This document shows positions 15,894 to 25,861 of a stretch of 64,000 nucleotides of DNA, piece after piece. The notes beneath the pieces were generated by a model. It had not been told where the DNA came from and searched no databases. It saw nothing but the letters and a program-made list of their open reading frames with translations. The translations under genes and the position numbers were made by a program. The first letter of the stretch is position 1; the number at the start of each line of letters is the position of its first letter. Origin of the DNA: Burkholderiaceae bacterium (GTDB lineage: Bacteria; Pseudomonadota; Gammaproteobacteria; Burkholderiales; Burkholderiaceae); the NCBI GenBank assembly GCA_947455485.1, contig CANGNV010000003.1:26233-90232 (forward strand). Direction: 5' to 3'.

Positions 15894-17165
15894 TTGAAAG
15901 ACAAAATTCTTTCTTTTCTAAAGCAGCTTGCTGATAAAGCAAAGCCTATTACTGATAAGGCATTACATTTTGGCGGCCACAGATTGCATGTAGCCCTTGC
16001 TAGTGTTGCTGGCCTGTATTGGAATCTCAGTCCACAAAATCGTCATCGCGTTCGCTTGGCTGCCTTTGCGTTTGCCATTCTTTCGGTGGGTATCGTTGTT
16101 GGTCGCATTACCAATGTAAACCGTAACGTCAAAATTGAAGCCTCTGATAAAGCATTGAAAGTAGAGAAGAGCGGCATTCTAGAATTGAAGTTGGCGGGCG
16201 TTAAATTAAATCCAGAAATTTACGTTTTCCAAACGGCTGAAAGAGTTCAAGTACCAGTTGATATCAAAGTGCCTGGACGTTTAGCATTCAATGCAGAAAA
16301 ATCCAAAATGCTATCCGCACGGGCACCTGGCCGTGTAGAGCGTATTTATGCATTCGATGGTGCTGAGGTCAATATTGGTTCTCCAGTAGTAGAGCTCTAT
16401 AGCCCAGAATTCCTGTCCGCTCAGCAAGAGTATTTACTTTCCTCAAAAATGGCCAAAGTGCTAGAGGCTAATAAGACCATGAGCGACTTGCTAGGTGATG
16501 CCCGCATTACTCAACAAGCTGCTGCAAACCGTATGCGTAATCTTGGTGCTGGCGATGGCGATATCAAGGCAATTGAAACAACTGGTAAAACCCAGAACAA
16601 TTTAGTAATGCGTTCCCCACTCAAGGGGGTGGTAGTGAAGCGTAATGTTGAGCCTGGATCAGCCCTCAGCGCTGGTGATGTGATTGCCACTTTGGCCGAT
16701 CCAAAACAGCTCTGGTTCTTGGGTAATGTGTTTGAGCAAGATTTCCGCTTGATTAAGCCGGGTCAAAAAATGGTGTTACAGGTTGAGGCCTACCCAGATA
16801 AAGAATTTGTAGCTTACGCGAACTATGTGGCTCCAACGATAGATCCGCAAACTCGCGCTTTATTGATTCGTGCGGATATTGAGAACAATGACGATCTCCT
16901 TCGTCCAGATATGTACGCTTCTGCCAAGCTAACTACCGGCATGGCTGATGCTATCGTGGTTCCGCAAACCGCTGTAGTGCGTATTCGTGAGATGCGTTAT
17001 GTCATTGTGAAGGCGGGTGATGAGGTGTACCGCCGCTTGCCTGTTAAGGGCTATGACCTCAATAGCAAAACTTTTGCTATTACAGAAGGTGTGGAGCCAG
17101 GTTCACGTGTATTGGCCGAAGGCGCAGTCTTATTAAACGATCGATTCGCAAAGCAGGAAGACTAA
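15894..17165 (+). CDS. czcB: Periplasmic adaptor of a heavy-metal RND efflux system
   Basis: The protein has an N-terminal membrane segment (LAAFAFAILSVGIVVGRI), a biotinyl-lipoyl/hairpin region (SARAPGRVERIYAFDGAEVNIGSPVVELYSPE), a beta-barrel region and a C-terminal membrane-proximal domain, typical of CzcB/CusB adaptors. The track begins at GTG 15891. TTG 15894 has better spacing from the AAGGAG motif, so I take that start. The adaptor bridges the inner-membrane pump and the outer-membrane channel. It lacks the long His/Met-rich metal-binding N-terminus of some CzcB and CusB proteins, so the metal cannot be read from it. Confidence 0.8.
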   Translation: MKDKILSFLKQLADKAKPITDKALHFGGHRLHVALASVAGLYWNLSPQNRHRVRLAAFAFAILSVGIVVGRITNVNRNVKIEASDKALKVEKSGILELKLAGVKLNPEIYVFQTAERVQVPVDIKVPGRLAFNAEKSKMLSARAPGRVERIYAFDGAEVNIGSPVVELYSPEFLSAQQEYLLSSKMAKVLEANKTMSDLLGDARITQQAAANRMRNLGAGDGDIKAIETTGKTQNNLVMRSPLKGVVVKRNVEPGSALSAGDVIATLADPKQLWFLGNVFEQDFRLIKPGQKMVLQVEAYPDKEFVAYANYVAPTIDPQTRALLIRADIENNDDLLRPDMYASAKLTTGMADAIVVPQTAVVRIREMRYVIVKAGDEVYRRLPVKGYDLNSKTFAITEGVEPGSRVLAEGAVLLNDRFAKQED

Positions 17166-20100
17166 GTGAGCGTATTTACATCCTTTATTCGAGGCGTACT
17201 TGAGAAGCGGGTGCTGGTCATCGTTGGCTCTATCGTGCTCCTCGGTTTGGGGATGTTCAGCCTTTCTAAGCTACCAATTCAGCCTTACCCAGGCGTAGCG
17301 CCATTAACCATTCAGGCGATTTCACAATGGCCAGGAAGAAGTACGACTGAGGTAGAGCAGCAAGTTACGATTCCGGTCGAGAATGCCTTGGCTGGTATTC
17401 CGGGCTTGCAAGCCTTCCGCTCGGTATCTTTATTTGGGTTGTCGGTTGTTACATTGAAGTTCAATGACACCACGGATCCATTTAAAGCGCGCCAAACATT
17501 TATTACCAGTCTTGCCAACGTCACTTTCCCACCAGGCGTTACTTCGAGCATCAGTCCGGATTCGGATGCGACTGGCGAGATCATGCGTTATGAGGTGAAG
17601 TCGGATTACGCTTCATCGACTCAATTAAAGACACTACAAAACTACGAGATCTATAAAGAGCTCAAGCAAACCCCTGGTGTGGCTGACGTTTCCTCCTTTG
17701 GTGGCAAAGTTCGCCAATATCAAGTCATCGTTAGCCCAGAGAGTTTGCAATCGAAGGGTGTTACCGTTAATGAGCTGATTGATGCTTTAACAAACGCCAA
17801 TAGCAATACTGGTGGTGGTCTATTGCCTAGTGGTGAACAGCAATTTGTAGTCCGTGGTGTTGGTCTCCTTAGAAATATTGATGACATTAAGCGGGTGGTG
17901 ATCTCGATTCACAATGGAGTGCCAATTCGAATTGGTGATGTTGCCCGAGTAGAGATTGGTAATGCACCGCGCTTGGGTTTGTTCCAGTTCAATGACAACC
18001 CAGACTCTGTTGAGGGCATCGTCTACTTACGTCGTGGCGAGAATGCCACTGAGGTTTTAGCCCGCGTTCGCAATACTGTTGAAAATATCAACAAACAGGT
18101 GCTCCCCCCTGGAATTGAAGTAGTGCCATTCTATGACCGACAAGTGCTCTTGGATATCACCATTGGCACTGTGAAACACACATTGTTCTTTGGTATTTCT
18201 TTAGTTCTCGCGGTACTCTTTTTCTTCTTAGGTAATTTGCGTGCAGCAGCCGTAGTGGCAGCAGTGATTCCTTTGGCGCTGTGCGTCTCGTTTATTCAGA
18301 TGCATCTGTGGAGTGTGCCGGCGAATTTGATTTCTCTTGGTGCGATTGACTTTGGTGTGATCGTAGACTCTGCGGTGATTCTGACCGAGAACGTCATGCG
18401 CCACTTGGAAGAGGGCGGCAAGCGTCTTAATCAAAGCATTATCTTGGCGACTAGCGAAGTGCAACGCGCCATGATTTACTCAACTGGCATCATTATTGTT
18501 GCCTACTCACCATTGTTCTTCATGGGCGGAGTAGAGGGCATCATCTTTAAGCCAATGGCATTCACCATGGGCTTTGCTTTGATCGCTGCAATGGTGCTGA
18601 GCTTAACCTTCTTGCCAGCCATGATTTCTTTGGTATTTGGCGAGAACTTACATCACAAACCGCCTGGATTTATTACTAAGCTTCTGAATGGCTACAAACC
18701 GCTGTTGAGAAAGTGGATGGACCGCCCATTAACAGTTGTATCTGTTGCGGTATTTGTTCTAGGTCTGACCTTATTAAGTGTGACCCGTCTGGGAACGGCA
18801 TTCTTACCAACGCTAGAAGAGAACAATATTTGGTTGCGCGTCACTTTGCCAAATACCGTTGATCTCGACTACTCTGTCAAGATAGCCAATCAATTGCGTG
18901 AGACTTTCTTAAAGCAGCCTGAAATCGATAAAGTTGCTGGGCAGATTGGTCGTCCTGATGATGGTACGGACTCTACTGGTGTGTTTAACCAAGAGTACGG
19001 TCTGTACTTGAAAAGTCCGGAGAATATGCCAAGCGGCTCGAGCAAGAAGGATTTGATTGTTCACCTTGAAGCAGAGCTCAATAAAATCCCGGGCATCACC
19101 TACAGCTTCTCTCAATACATTCAAGATAACGTGAACGAGGCCTTATCGGGAGTTAAAGGCGAGAACTCCGTCAAAATTTACGGCACCGACTTAGATGTTT
19201 TGGATCAAAAGGCGCATGAGGTAATTGACCAGCTCAAAAAAGTACGCGGCGTAGCGGACGAGGGCATTCTGAAGGAATTAGGTCAGCCAACCTTGAATAT
19301 CCAGATTGATCGTGAGCGCGCAGCGCGCTACGGTATCAATGTCAATGATATTCAGACCGTGGTGGCAAATGCCATTGGCGGCGCTGCCGTTACCAATCTC
19401 CTGGAAGATGAAAAGACTTTCGGTATTGCGATTCGTTTAAATGAGGGTAGTCGCAATGATGTCGCTGATATTGGTCACCTCTTGGTTGACTCTCCAAATG
19501 GTGCGGCTATTCCTTTATCGATGGTGGCAACTGTACAGTTATCTGACGGTCCATTCTTTATTTATCGCGAAGCAGGTAAGCGCTATATCGCGATTAAGTT
19601 CAGCGTCCGTAATCGTGACTTGGGTAGCGCCGTTGAGGATGCCCAATACTTGGTTGAGAAAAATATCACCTTGCCACCAAATTACTCTATTAGCTGGGAT
19701 GGTCAGTTCAACCAAATGAAGCAGGCTCAGAAGAAGTTGATGTTGATCGTGCCACTGGCATTGCTGGGTATTTTCTTATTGCTAGTTAGCGCTTTTGGTA
19801 ATTTCCGTGATGCGGTGATCGTTATGATCAATGTGCCATTTGCTGCAATTGGTGGCGTGATTGCTTTACATCTTGCCGGTGAAACTTTAAGTATTTCTGC
19901 CTTTTTTGGATTCTTATCGCTCTTTGGTATCGCGATTCAGGATGGCGTGATTCTCATCTCCTTTATAAATAAAACTGCAGCTACAGAACATGGCGAGATG
20001 AAAGATGTCATGGTGGAGGGTGCTTCATTGCGCGTCCGACCGGTATTAATGACTGCAATGCTTTCAGGTCTTGGGCTCTTGCCGGCTGCGTTATCACATT

Positions 20101-20243
20101 CGATTGGTTCTGAAGCGCAACGTCCTCTAGCACTGGTGATCGTAGGTGGCATGGTGACCACCACTATTTTGACCCTCTTGGTGCTGCCAGTAATCTATGG
20201 ATGGTTCAGGGGTCGCTCATTAACCCCAATGGCAAAAGCCTAA
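17166..20243 (+). CDS. czcA: Heavy-metal efflux RND pump, CzcA/CusA family
   Basis: The 1,025-residue inner-membrane proton antiporter has the RND arrangement of 12 membrane segments and two large periplasmic loops. Transmembrane helix 4 contains DFGVIVDSAVILTEN (about residues 394-408), the charged signature of the HME subfamily that exports divalent or monovalent metals, closer to the CzcA DFG form than to CusA. It starts at GTG, right after the adaptor stop (TAAGTG). Together with the two preceding genes it should expel metal ions from the periplasm or cytoplasm to the outside. Substrate metal is not decided by sequence alone. Confidence 0.88.
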   Translation: MSVFTSFIRGVLEKRVLVIVGSIVLLGLGMFSLSKLPIQPYPGVAPLTIQAISQWPGRSTTEVEQQVTIPVENALAGIPGLQAFRSVSLFGLSVVTLKFNDTTDPFKARQTFITSLANVTFPPGVTSSISPDSDATGEIMRYEVKSDYASSTQLKTLQNYEIYKELKQTPGVADVSSFGGKVRQYQVIVSPESLQSKGVTVNELIDALTNANSNTGGGLLPSGEQQFVVRGVGLLRNIDDIKRVVISIHNGVPIRIGDVARVEIGNAPRLGLFQFNDNPDSVEGIVYLRRGENATEVLARVRNTVENINKQVLPPGIEVVPFYDRQVLLDITIGTVKHTLFFGISLVLAVLFFFLGNLRAAAVVAAVIPLALCVSFIQMHLWSVPANLISLGAIDFGVIVDSAVILTENVMRHLEEGGKRLNQSIILATSEVQRAMIYSTGIIIVAYSPLFFMGGVEGIIFKPMAFTMGFALIAAMVLSLTFLPAMISLVFGENLHHKPPGFITKLLNGYKPLLRKWMDRPLTVVSVAVFVLGLTLLSVTRLGTAFLPTLEENNIWLRVTLPNTVDLDYSVKIANQLRETFLKQPEIDKVAGQIGRPDDGTDSTGVFNQEYGLYLKSPENMPSGSSKKDLIVHLEAELNKIPGITYSFSQYIQDNVNEALSGVKGENSVKIYGTDLDVLDQKAHEVIDQLKKVRGVADEGILKELGQPTLNIQIDRERAARYGINVNDIQTVVANAIGGAAVTNLLEDEKTFGIAIRLNEGSRNDVADIGHLLVDSPNGAAIPLSMVATVQLSDGPFFIYREAGKRYIAIKFSVRNRDLGSAVEDAQYLVEKNITLPPNYSISWDGQFNQMKQAQKKLMLIVPLALLGIFLLLVSAFGNFRDAVIVMINVPFAAIGGVIALHLAGETLSISAFFGFLSLFGIAIQDGVILISFINKTAATEHGEMKDVMVEGASLRVRPVLMTAMLSGLGLLPAALSHSIGSEAQRPLALVIVGGMVTTTILTLLVLPVIYGWFRGRSLTPMAKA

Positions 20244-20277
20244 GAGCATTGATCAGAAATCAAAGGGTATTTAAAGC

Positions 20278-21072
20278 ATGAGTGAAAATTCAAAGCAGCC
20301 ACATATTCTGATTTCAAATGATGATGGCTATCTTGCTCCTGGTCTGTTGGCCTTGGTTAATGCCATTCGCCCATTGGGTCGTGTAACAGTCATTGCCCCA
20401 GAGCAAAATCACAGTGGCGCCTCTAACTCTCTCACTCTTTCGCGACCACTCTCTATTCATCGTGTAGCTGGTGGTGAGCGTGATGGATTCTTATTTATTA
20501 ATGGCACTCCAACTGACTGTGTGCATATTGCTATGACCGGTTTCTTGGATGAAAAACCCGATCTCGTAGTTTCTGGAATTAATCAGGGCGAGAACATGGG
20601 CGAAGATACTCTGTATTCCGGTACTGTTGCTGCGGCAGTTGAAGGCGTTATGTTTGGAGTTCCTGGGATCGCTTTCTCACAAATTGATAAAGGTTGGAAC
20701 CGCATTGAAGATGCTGCAAAAGCAGCGCACGATATCGTGGCTCAAATGCTGGTATCTAAGTTGGCGCATAGCGAAGGCCCTGCAACTTTGCTGAACGTGA
20801 ATATCCCAAATCGTCCTTATGCTGACCTGTATCGCTGGAGAGTTACTCGCTTGGGTAACCGCCACCATTCCCAGCCGGTAGTAGTTCAAAAAAGCCCTCG
20901 CGGTGAATTGATTTACTGGATTGGTGCAGCAGGGGATGCAAAAGATAGCTCTGAAGGAACAGACTTTCATGCAATTGACGATGGCTGCATTTCAATCACA
21001 CCGATGCAATTGGATCTAACCCATCATGCCCGTTTAGCCGCTATGCGCGCCAATGGTTGGGATCGCGGTTGA
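20278..21072 (+). CDS. surE: 5'/3'-nucleotidase SurE
   Basis: SurE is a survival-associated nucleoside monophosphate phosphatase. The 264-residue protein starts with the metal-binding motif [11 protein letters not shown] (N14, D15, D16) and contains [11 protein letters not shown] and the [22 protein letters not shown] block that define the family. The start lies 34 bases after the czcA stop. It is the first gene of the surE-pcm-nlpD group, and its stop overlaps the pcm start. Confidence 0.96.
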   Translation: MSENSKQPHILISNDDGYLAPGLLALVNAIRPLGRVTVIAPEQNHSGASNSLTLSRPLSIHRVAGGERDGFLFINGTPTDCVHIAMTGFLDEKPDLVVSGINQGENMGEDTLYSGTVAAAVEGVMFGVPGIAFSQIDKGWNRIEDAAKAAHDIVAQMLVSKLAHSEGPATLLNVNIPNRPYADLYRWRVTRLGNRHHSQPVVVQKSPRGELIYWIGAAGDAKDSSEGTDFHAIDDGCISITPMQLDLTHHARLAAMRANGWDRG

Positions 21073-21725
21073 GGCCAACCGCAGAGCGTAATGCCGGTCA
21101 TCGGCAAGCCTTAGCAGCGAAAGTACTCGCTGCCGGGGTTAAGCACGGTAAAACATTAGAAGCGATTGCTACTGTTCCACGCCATGCGTTCATGGATGCA
21201 GGCATGCATCCTCAAGCCTATGAAGATACCGCTTTACCAATTGGCCATTCACAAACGATTTCTAAGCCATCAGTAGTGGCTCGCATGATCGAGCTATTGC
21301 ATAAGCCCAAGCAGTCGCTAGGCAAAGTATTGGAGATTGGCACTGGCTGTGGATATCAGGCAGCAGTTCTCAGTTTGCTATCAGATGAGGTGTATTCCAT
21401 AGAGCGTATTCGTCCATTGCACGATATGGCTAGAGAGAAGCTCCGCCCATTTCGGATTAAAAATCTGCGCCTGATCTACGGGGATGGCATCTTAGGTTTG
21501 CCCCAAGCCGCTCCATTTGACGGAATTATTCTGGCAGCAGCAGGCTTAGGCATTCCGGATGCCTTATTGGATCAATTGGCTATAGGCGGGCGCTTAGTCG
21601 CCCCAGTGGCCAAAAATGAGAAAGAGCAGCAATTGATCATGGTGGAGAGGATGAGCTCCCAGCGCTATCAAAGAACCGTTCTGGACGAGGTCTTTTTTGT
21701 CCCCTTACAATCAGGGGTAGTATGA
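21069..21725 (+). CDS. pcm: Protein-L-isoaspartate O-methyltransferase
   Basis: Pcm uses SAM to methylate isoaspartyl residues and so repairs aged proteins. The sequence contains the SAM-binding motif [16 protein letters not shown], the family opening VPRHAFMD and the [12 protein letters not shown] segment. The track start (TTG 21057) would overlap surE by 16 bases. TTG 21069 gives a neat 4-base TTGA overlap with the surE stop, and I prefer it. The stop overlaps nlpD by 4 bases (ATGA). Confidence 0.95.
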   Translation: MRPTAERNAGHRQALAAKVLAAGVKHGKTLEAIATVPRHAFMDAGMHPQAYEDTALPIGHSQTISKPSVVARMIELLHKPKQSLGKVLEIGTGCGYQAAVLSLLSDEVYSIERIRPLHDMAREKLRPFRIKNLRLIYGDGILGLPQAAPFDGIILAAAGLGIPDALLDQLAIGGRLVAPVAKNEKEQQLIMVERMSSQRYQRTVLDEVFFVPLQSGVV

Positions 21726-22516
21726 AAAACCCAATGAACATTTTGTCTAAATACTTCTTATTGCTAGCAGCAATTGTATCCCTGGTGCTCAATACGGGTT
21801 GTTCAACAACCCCGAGAGCGAAGCCAGCGAATGTCGTTGATCGCACCAATGGAAACACTGAGCCTACGCCTCCTGGTTACTATCGTGTGAAACGTGGCGA
21901 TACTTTAGCTCGGATTGCATTGGATAACGGTCAATCTCCTCGAGATGTAGCTCAGTGGAACAACATGTCAAACCCTAATCAGATTGAAGTAGGGGATTTG
22001 ATATTAGTGAAGCCACCAGCAGGGTCTAAGTCTGCGGTAAAACCAGTCGCCAAGCCGCCAACAAATATTGATACTGCGAAAACAGATGCGCCAAAGGTTG
22101 ATGCTGCCAAGGCAGATACACCAAAACCAGAAGCTCCAAAAGAAATTGTTGCCGAGCCTGGAATTCGTTTGTCATCCCCAGCTAAAGGCAAAGTCACTGA
22201 AGAGTTCAATGACAAGAACAAAGGCATTGATATCGCTGGTAAGTTGGGTGATCCTGTGACGGCAGCTTCAGATGGAAAAGTGGTTTACGCCGGCAATAGC
22301 TTGCGTGGCTATGGCAATCTGGTCATCATCAAACATGACAATACCTATCTCACAGCCTATGCCCATAACCGCACACTCCTCGTTAAAGAGGGTGATACGG
22401 TAAAGAAGGGGCAGAAGATTGCGGAGATGGGCGATACCGATGCTACTTCAGTCAAGCTCCACTTTGAACTCCGCGTGAATGGCAAGCCAGTAAATCCAAC
22501 GCCATACTTGCAGTAA
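21722..22516 (+). CDS. nlpD: NlpD-type LysM/LytM lipoprotein
   Basis: The 264-residue protein has a lipoprotein signal peptide with lipobox LNTGC (Cys about 27). A LysM peptidoglycan-binding domain follows ([18 protein letters not shown], about 53-97), then a Lys/Ala/Pro linker and a C-terminal LytM/M23 domain. The first zinc ligand expected in active M23 enzymes is missing (NKGIDIAG where a His would stand), while LHFELR is kept. This fits the NlpD/EnvC group, which activate cell-wall amidases rather than cut peptidoglycan. It overlaps pcm by 4 bases. In many relatives rpoS follows, but not here. Confidence 0.92.
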   Translation: MKNPMNILSKYFLLLAAIVSLVLNTGCSTTPRAKPANVVDRTNGNTEPTPPGYYRVKRGDTLARIALDNGQSPRDVAQWNNMSNPNQIEVGDLILVKPPAGSKSAVKPVAKPPTNIDTAKTDAPKVDAAKADTPKPEAPKEIVAEPGIRLSSPAKGKVTEEFNDKNKGIDIAGKLGDPVTAASDGKVVYAGNSLRGYGNLVIIKHDNTYLTAYAHNRTLLVKEGDTVKKGQKIAEMGDTDATSVKLHFELRVNGKPVNPTPYLQ

Positions 22517-22547
22517 TTGCCATCAATAAATTGCTAGTGATTTAAGT

Positions 22548-23369
22548 ATGGCAACGGTTCTCGTCTTCGATATTGAAACTATTCCCGATGTAGCGGGACT
22601 ACGTCGTCTCAATGACTATCCCGATACATTGTCAGATAGCGAAGTCGCTGCTACAGCGATGGCAGAGCGCGCTGAGAAAACGGGTAGTGAGTTTTTGCCA
22701 CTCTATCTGCAACGTATCTGCGCCATCTCTTGTGTGATTCGTAGAACTACCAAAGATGGTTCACCGCAAATAAAGGTGGGAACCTTGGGCACCCCTCAAG
22801 ATGATGAGAAGGTATTGATTCAGACCTTCTTTGAGCTCGTTGAAAAATATACCCCCCAGTTAGTGTCTTGGAATGGAAGTGGTTTTGATCTGCCAGTTCT
22901 GCACTACCGCGCATTAGCAAACCATGTGCAAGCACCCCGCTACTGGGAGATGGGTGAGAGTCAAGAAAACGATAGCCGCGAATTTAAGTGGAATAACTAC
23001 ATCAGTCGTTATCACATGCGCCACCTCGATTTGATGGATCTCTTGGCTAAATTTAATGGTCGCGCCAATGCGCCTTTGGATGGGCTAGCAAAGCTCTGCG
23101 GTTTCCCAGGCAAGATGGGCATGGATGGCAGTCAAGTCTGGCCCGCTTATCAAGATGGCAGGATCGATGAGATTCGTCGCTATTGCGAAACCGATGTCGT
23201 TAATACGTATTTAATGTACTGCCGCTTTCAGTTGATGCGAGGCGGCTTCTCATTAGAAGAGTACAAAGAAGAAATCATTTTCGTTAAAGCCTATTTAGAA
23301 AAAGAATCTAAAGAGCCGCATGGCGAGCAGTGGCAAGAATATCTCTTGGACTTTGCTCCCGATGCGTAG
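22548..23369 (+). CDS. Predicted 3'-5' exonuclease, PolB-exo-like family
   Basis: The 273-residue protein is a DEDDy-type exonuclease of the family related to the DNA polymerase B proofreading domain. Visible motifs are FDIETIPD near the N-terminus (first acidic pair), SWNGSGFDLPVLHYRAL in the middle and RYCETDVVNTYLMYCR near residue 210 with the Tyr/Asp motif. It probably trims nucleic acid in repair or replication; the in vivo substrate is unknown. Its stop overlaps the preferred rlmD start. Confidence 0.88.
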   Translation: MATVLVFDIETIPDVAGLRRLNDYPDTLSDSEVAATAMAERAEKTGSEFLPLYLQRICAISCVIRRTTKDGSPQIKVGTLGTPQDDEKVLIQTFFELVEKYTPQLVSWNGSGFDLPVLHYRALANHVQAPRYWEMGESQENDSREFKWNNYISRYHMRHLDLMDLLAKFNGRANAPLDGLAKLCGFPGKMGMDGSQVWPAYQDGRIDEIRRYCETDVVNTYLMYCRFQLMRGGFSLEEYKEEIIFVKAYLEKESKEPHGEQWQEYLLDFAPDA

Positions 23370-24789
23370 AGGTGAGAAGCCAGTCCATATCGTTGTGACT
23401 GAGCCGGTACGAGTTGACTCCCTTGATCTAGATGCCCAAGGCATTGCGCGCTTAGCGCCGAATGAGGAAGAGGCAGCAGAGGGTCAAAGTGGCAAGGTCA
23501 TTTTTATTCAGGGGGCGTTGCCAACTGAGCTCGTCACTTATGTCATTACACGAGATAAAGCCCGTTTCAGTAAAGCCAAAGTACTCGATATCCTTAAGCC
23601 TGCAGTATTTCGAGCTGAGCCTAAATGCAAAGCCTTTGGTGTTTGCGGTGGTTGTACTATGCAACACTTGGATATACGGGCGCAGGTTGCAATGAAGCAG
23701 CGTGTACTTGAGGATGATCTCAAGCACATAGCAAAAGTCGCCCCCGAAGAAATTCTTCGCCCCATGGGTGGTCCCGCCTGGGAATACCGTCATCGCGCGC
23801 GCTTAAGTGCGGTTAATCGCTCGATCAAAAAAGGCACCGTGCTGATTGGGTTTCATGAGGGCAAGAGTGGTTATGTTGCTGACATGACTGCTTGCGAGAT
23901 TTTGCCTAAACACGTTTCCGATCTGCTTCCAGAAATGCGTAAATTGGTCATGGGCTTATCCATTGTCGATCGCATGCCGCAGATTGAGATTGCTGTAGGC
24001 GAACCAGAGGATCCCAATTCGGATGATCCAAAAAAATCAAAGCCAGTCACTGCATTGGTTTTCAGAAACCTCCTACCTTTAACACCAGCTGATGAACAAC
24101 TGCTCAGAGACTTCGCAGACACCCATCAAGTCTGGGTGTGGTTGCAACCTAAAGGCATTGAAACTGTTGCGCCGTTCTACCCATTAACGGGCAAGCTTTG
24201 TTACCGCCTGCCCGAATTTGAAATCGAGATGCCGTTTAAGCCGGCGGATTTCACACAAGTGAATCACATGATGAATCGCGCTTTGGTCAGTAGGGCGATT
24301 CGCTTGCTGGAAGTGAAGCCAAGTGATCGAGTCCTCGACTTGTTCTGCGGTATTGGTAATTTCACACTGCCGCTCGCAAGACGAGCAAAAACTGTATTAG
24401 GTATCGAGGGCTTAGAAAGCCTGACCACTAGAGCCAAAGCCAATGCGGAACACAATCAGCTCGCCGATAAAGTCAGCTTCATGCAAAGCAATTTGTTTGA
24501 AGTGACAACAGAAACAATTGCCTCATGGGGCAAAGCTGAGCGCTGGCTAATGGACCCTCCGCGTGAAGGCGCCATGGAGATCTGCCATGCGCTAGCCTTA
24601 TTGCATGAGCAGGGCAGTGACTTGCCACCGCAGCGCATTGTGTATGTCTCTTGCAATCCAAAGACGCTAGCTAGAGATACTGACATCCTTTGCCATCAAG
24701 CAGGCTATGTCCTCAAGAGTGCGGGCATCGTCAATATGTTCCCTCATACTTCACACGTGGAGTCGATGGCGGTATTTGAAAGACCCTGA
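23362..24789 (+). CDS. rlmD: 23S rRNA (uracil-1939-C5)-methyltransferase RlmD
   Basis: The track ORF starts at 23320, but the ATG at 23362 overlaps the exonuclease stop by 8 bases and gives MRRGEKPVHIVV, leading straight into the TRAM domain, so I take it as the start (475 residues). The Fe-S cluster ligands are in CKAFGVCGGCTMQH. The SAM-binding region is VLDLFCGIGNFTLPLA, and the catalytic region is MDPPREGA followed by VSCNPKTLARD with the nucleophilic Cys. The enzyme makes m5U1939 in 23S rRNA. Confidence 0.95.
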   Translation: MRRGEKPVHIVVTEPVRVDSLDLDAQGIARLAPNEEEAAEGQSGKVIFIQGALPTELVTYVITRDKARFSKAKVLDILKPAVFRAEPKCKAFGVCGGCTMQHLDIRAQVAMKQRVLEDDLKHIAKVAPEEILRPMGGPAWEYRHRARLSAVNRSIKKGTVLIGFHEGKSGYVADMTACEILPKHVSDLLPEMRKLVMGLSIVDRMPQIEIAVGEPEDPNSDDPKKSKPVTALVFRNLLPLTPADEQLLRDFADTHQVWVWLQPKGIETVAPFYPLTGKLCYRLPEFEIEMPFKPADFTQVNHMMNRALVSRAIRLLEVKPSDRVLDLFCGIGNFTLPLARRAKTVLGIEGLESLTTRAKANAEHNQLADKVSFMQSNLFEVTTETIASWGKAERWLMDPPREGAMEICHALALLHEQGSDLPPQRIVYVSCNPKTLARDTDILCHQAGYVLKSAGIVNMFPHTSHVESMAVFERP

Positions 24790-24820
24790 GGATTGCGCAG
24801 GCAACTATCGAGATAAAGAA

Positions 24821-24843
24821 AAAGGCACCCGAGGGTGCCTTTT
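24821..24843. terminator. Bidirectional rho-independent terminator
   Basis: AAAGGCACCC-GA-GGGTGCCTTTT is a perfect GC-rich stem with A- and T-tracts on both sides. It lies between the convergent rlmD and Bax-inhibitor-1 family genes, so it can serve both. Confidence 0.9.
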
Positions 24844-24865
24844 CTATTGAAGCTTGAAGCAATAC

Positions 24866-25567
24866 TTAGTCTCTATTGCCACCCACAATACCCAAGAGTG
24901 CGAGCAAGTTGGTGAAGACGTTATAGACATCTAGGTAGATAGCTAAGGTAGCCATGATGTAGTTAGTCTCACCACCATTGATGATGCGCTGGACATCAAC
25001 CAAGATGAAGGCCGAGAAGATCGCAATTGCCAAAACCATCACAGTCAACATCAAGGCAGGTAACTGCAACCAGATGTTGGCCAATGAAGCCACGATCAAG
25101 AGCAGTACGCCAACCATCAACCATTTGCCCATGCCTGAGAAATCGCTCTTGCTCACGGTAGCAATGGTTGCCATCACAGCAAAAATTGCACCAGTGCCGC
25201 CAAAAGCCAGCATGATTAAGGTAGCGCCATTGCTGTAGTTATTGAGTGTGTAGCCCACCAAGCCGGACATCATGATGCCCATGAAGAAGGTGAAGCCTAA
25301 AAGCAGCAGAACACCAGCTCCGGTGTCTTTGTTTTTCTCAATTGCCCAGAAGAAGCCAAAGGCGATTGCCATAAAGACGATGAAACCCATAAAAGGGCTG
25401 CTCGCCATGAAGTTAAGCCCAAATGCAACGCCAAGCCATGCGCCAATGACAGTAGGGACCATTGAGAGCGCCAAAAGGGCATAGGTATTGCGAAGTACGC
25501 GGTTGCGTATCTGCGGGGTGCTAATCGAGCTGGTTTGCCCAAAGCCGTAAGAGTTCAGATCACTCAT
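24866..25567 (-). CDS. Bax inhibitor-1/YccA family membrane protein
   Basis: The ATG at 25567 has an AAGGAG site 6-7 bases upstream, and the family start MSDLNSYGFGQ follows, so I use it instead of the track start at 25603. The 233-residue protein has about seven hydrophobic helices and the family's late acidic segment (IFSAFILVDVQRIINGG, then ATLAIYLDVYNVFTNLLALLG). Members form pH-sensitive calcium leak channels or act in membrane-protein quality control with FtsH. Which applies here is unknown. The gene is monocistronic and convergent with rlmD. Confidence 0.92.
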   Translation of the reverse strand: MSDLNSYGFGQTSSISTPQIRNRVLRNTYALLALSMVPTVIGAWLGVAFGLNFMASSPFMGFIVFMAIAFGFFWAIEKNKDTGAGVLLLLGFTFFMGIMMSGLVGYTLNNYSNGATLIMLAFGGTGAIFAVMATIATVSKSDFSGMGKWLMVGVLLLIVASLANIWLQLPALMLTVMVLAIAIFSAFILVDVQRIINGGETNYIMATLAIYLDVYNVFTNLLALLGIVGGNRD

Positions 25568-25743
25568 ATTGACTCCTTTTTCATAGTTAATACACGAGCC
25601 CACAAGGGGCTGTTGTCAGTAAGTATAGACAAAATGGGCTAATTTCAAGCCCCCCATGAAAAGGACTACAAGTTAAAGGGTTATGCCCTGTAAATTCAAT
25701 GGCTTAGCTACGCCCAGATCAGGGTAAATACGGTCAGGCGATG

Positions 25744-25749
25744 TATAAT
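25744..25749 (+). promoter_or_regulatory. Possible -10 box upstream of ndk
   Basis: A perfect TATAAT hexamer lies about 115 bases before the ndk ATG, in the 294-base region between two divergent genes. The -35 region is poor (AGGGTA at 17 bases), so the call rests on the -10 only. The leader would be long. I see no riboswitch fold. Confidence 0.4.
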
Positions 25750-25861
25750 TCGGGGGTCGCTGAATTCCTGGCGCGTTGTAGGAAATAGGGCAGAAGTTCA
25801 CCCTGGGTCCAAATTGGCGCCAATTTCAGCAAAATCTTTGAAATCACTATTGGAGTTTTAC

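Noticed and set aside
25620-25860. Riboswitch or small RNA in the long ndk leader
   Set aside because: I found no recognisable conserved fold, only a possible -10 box.
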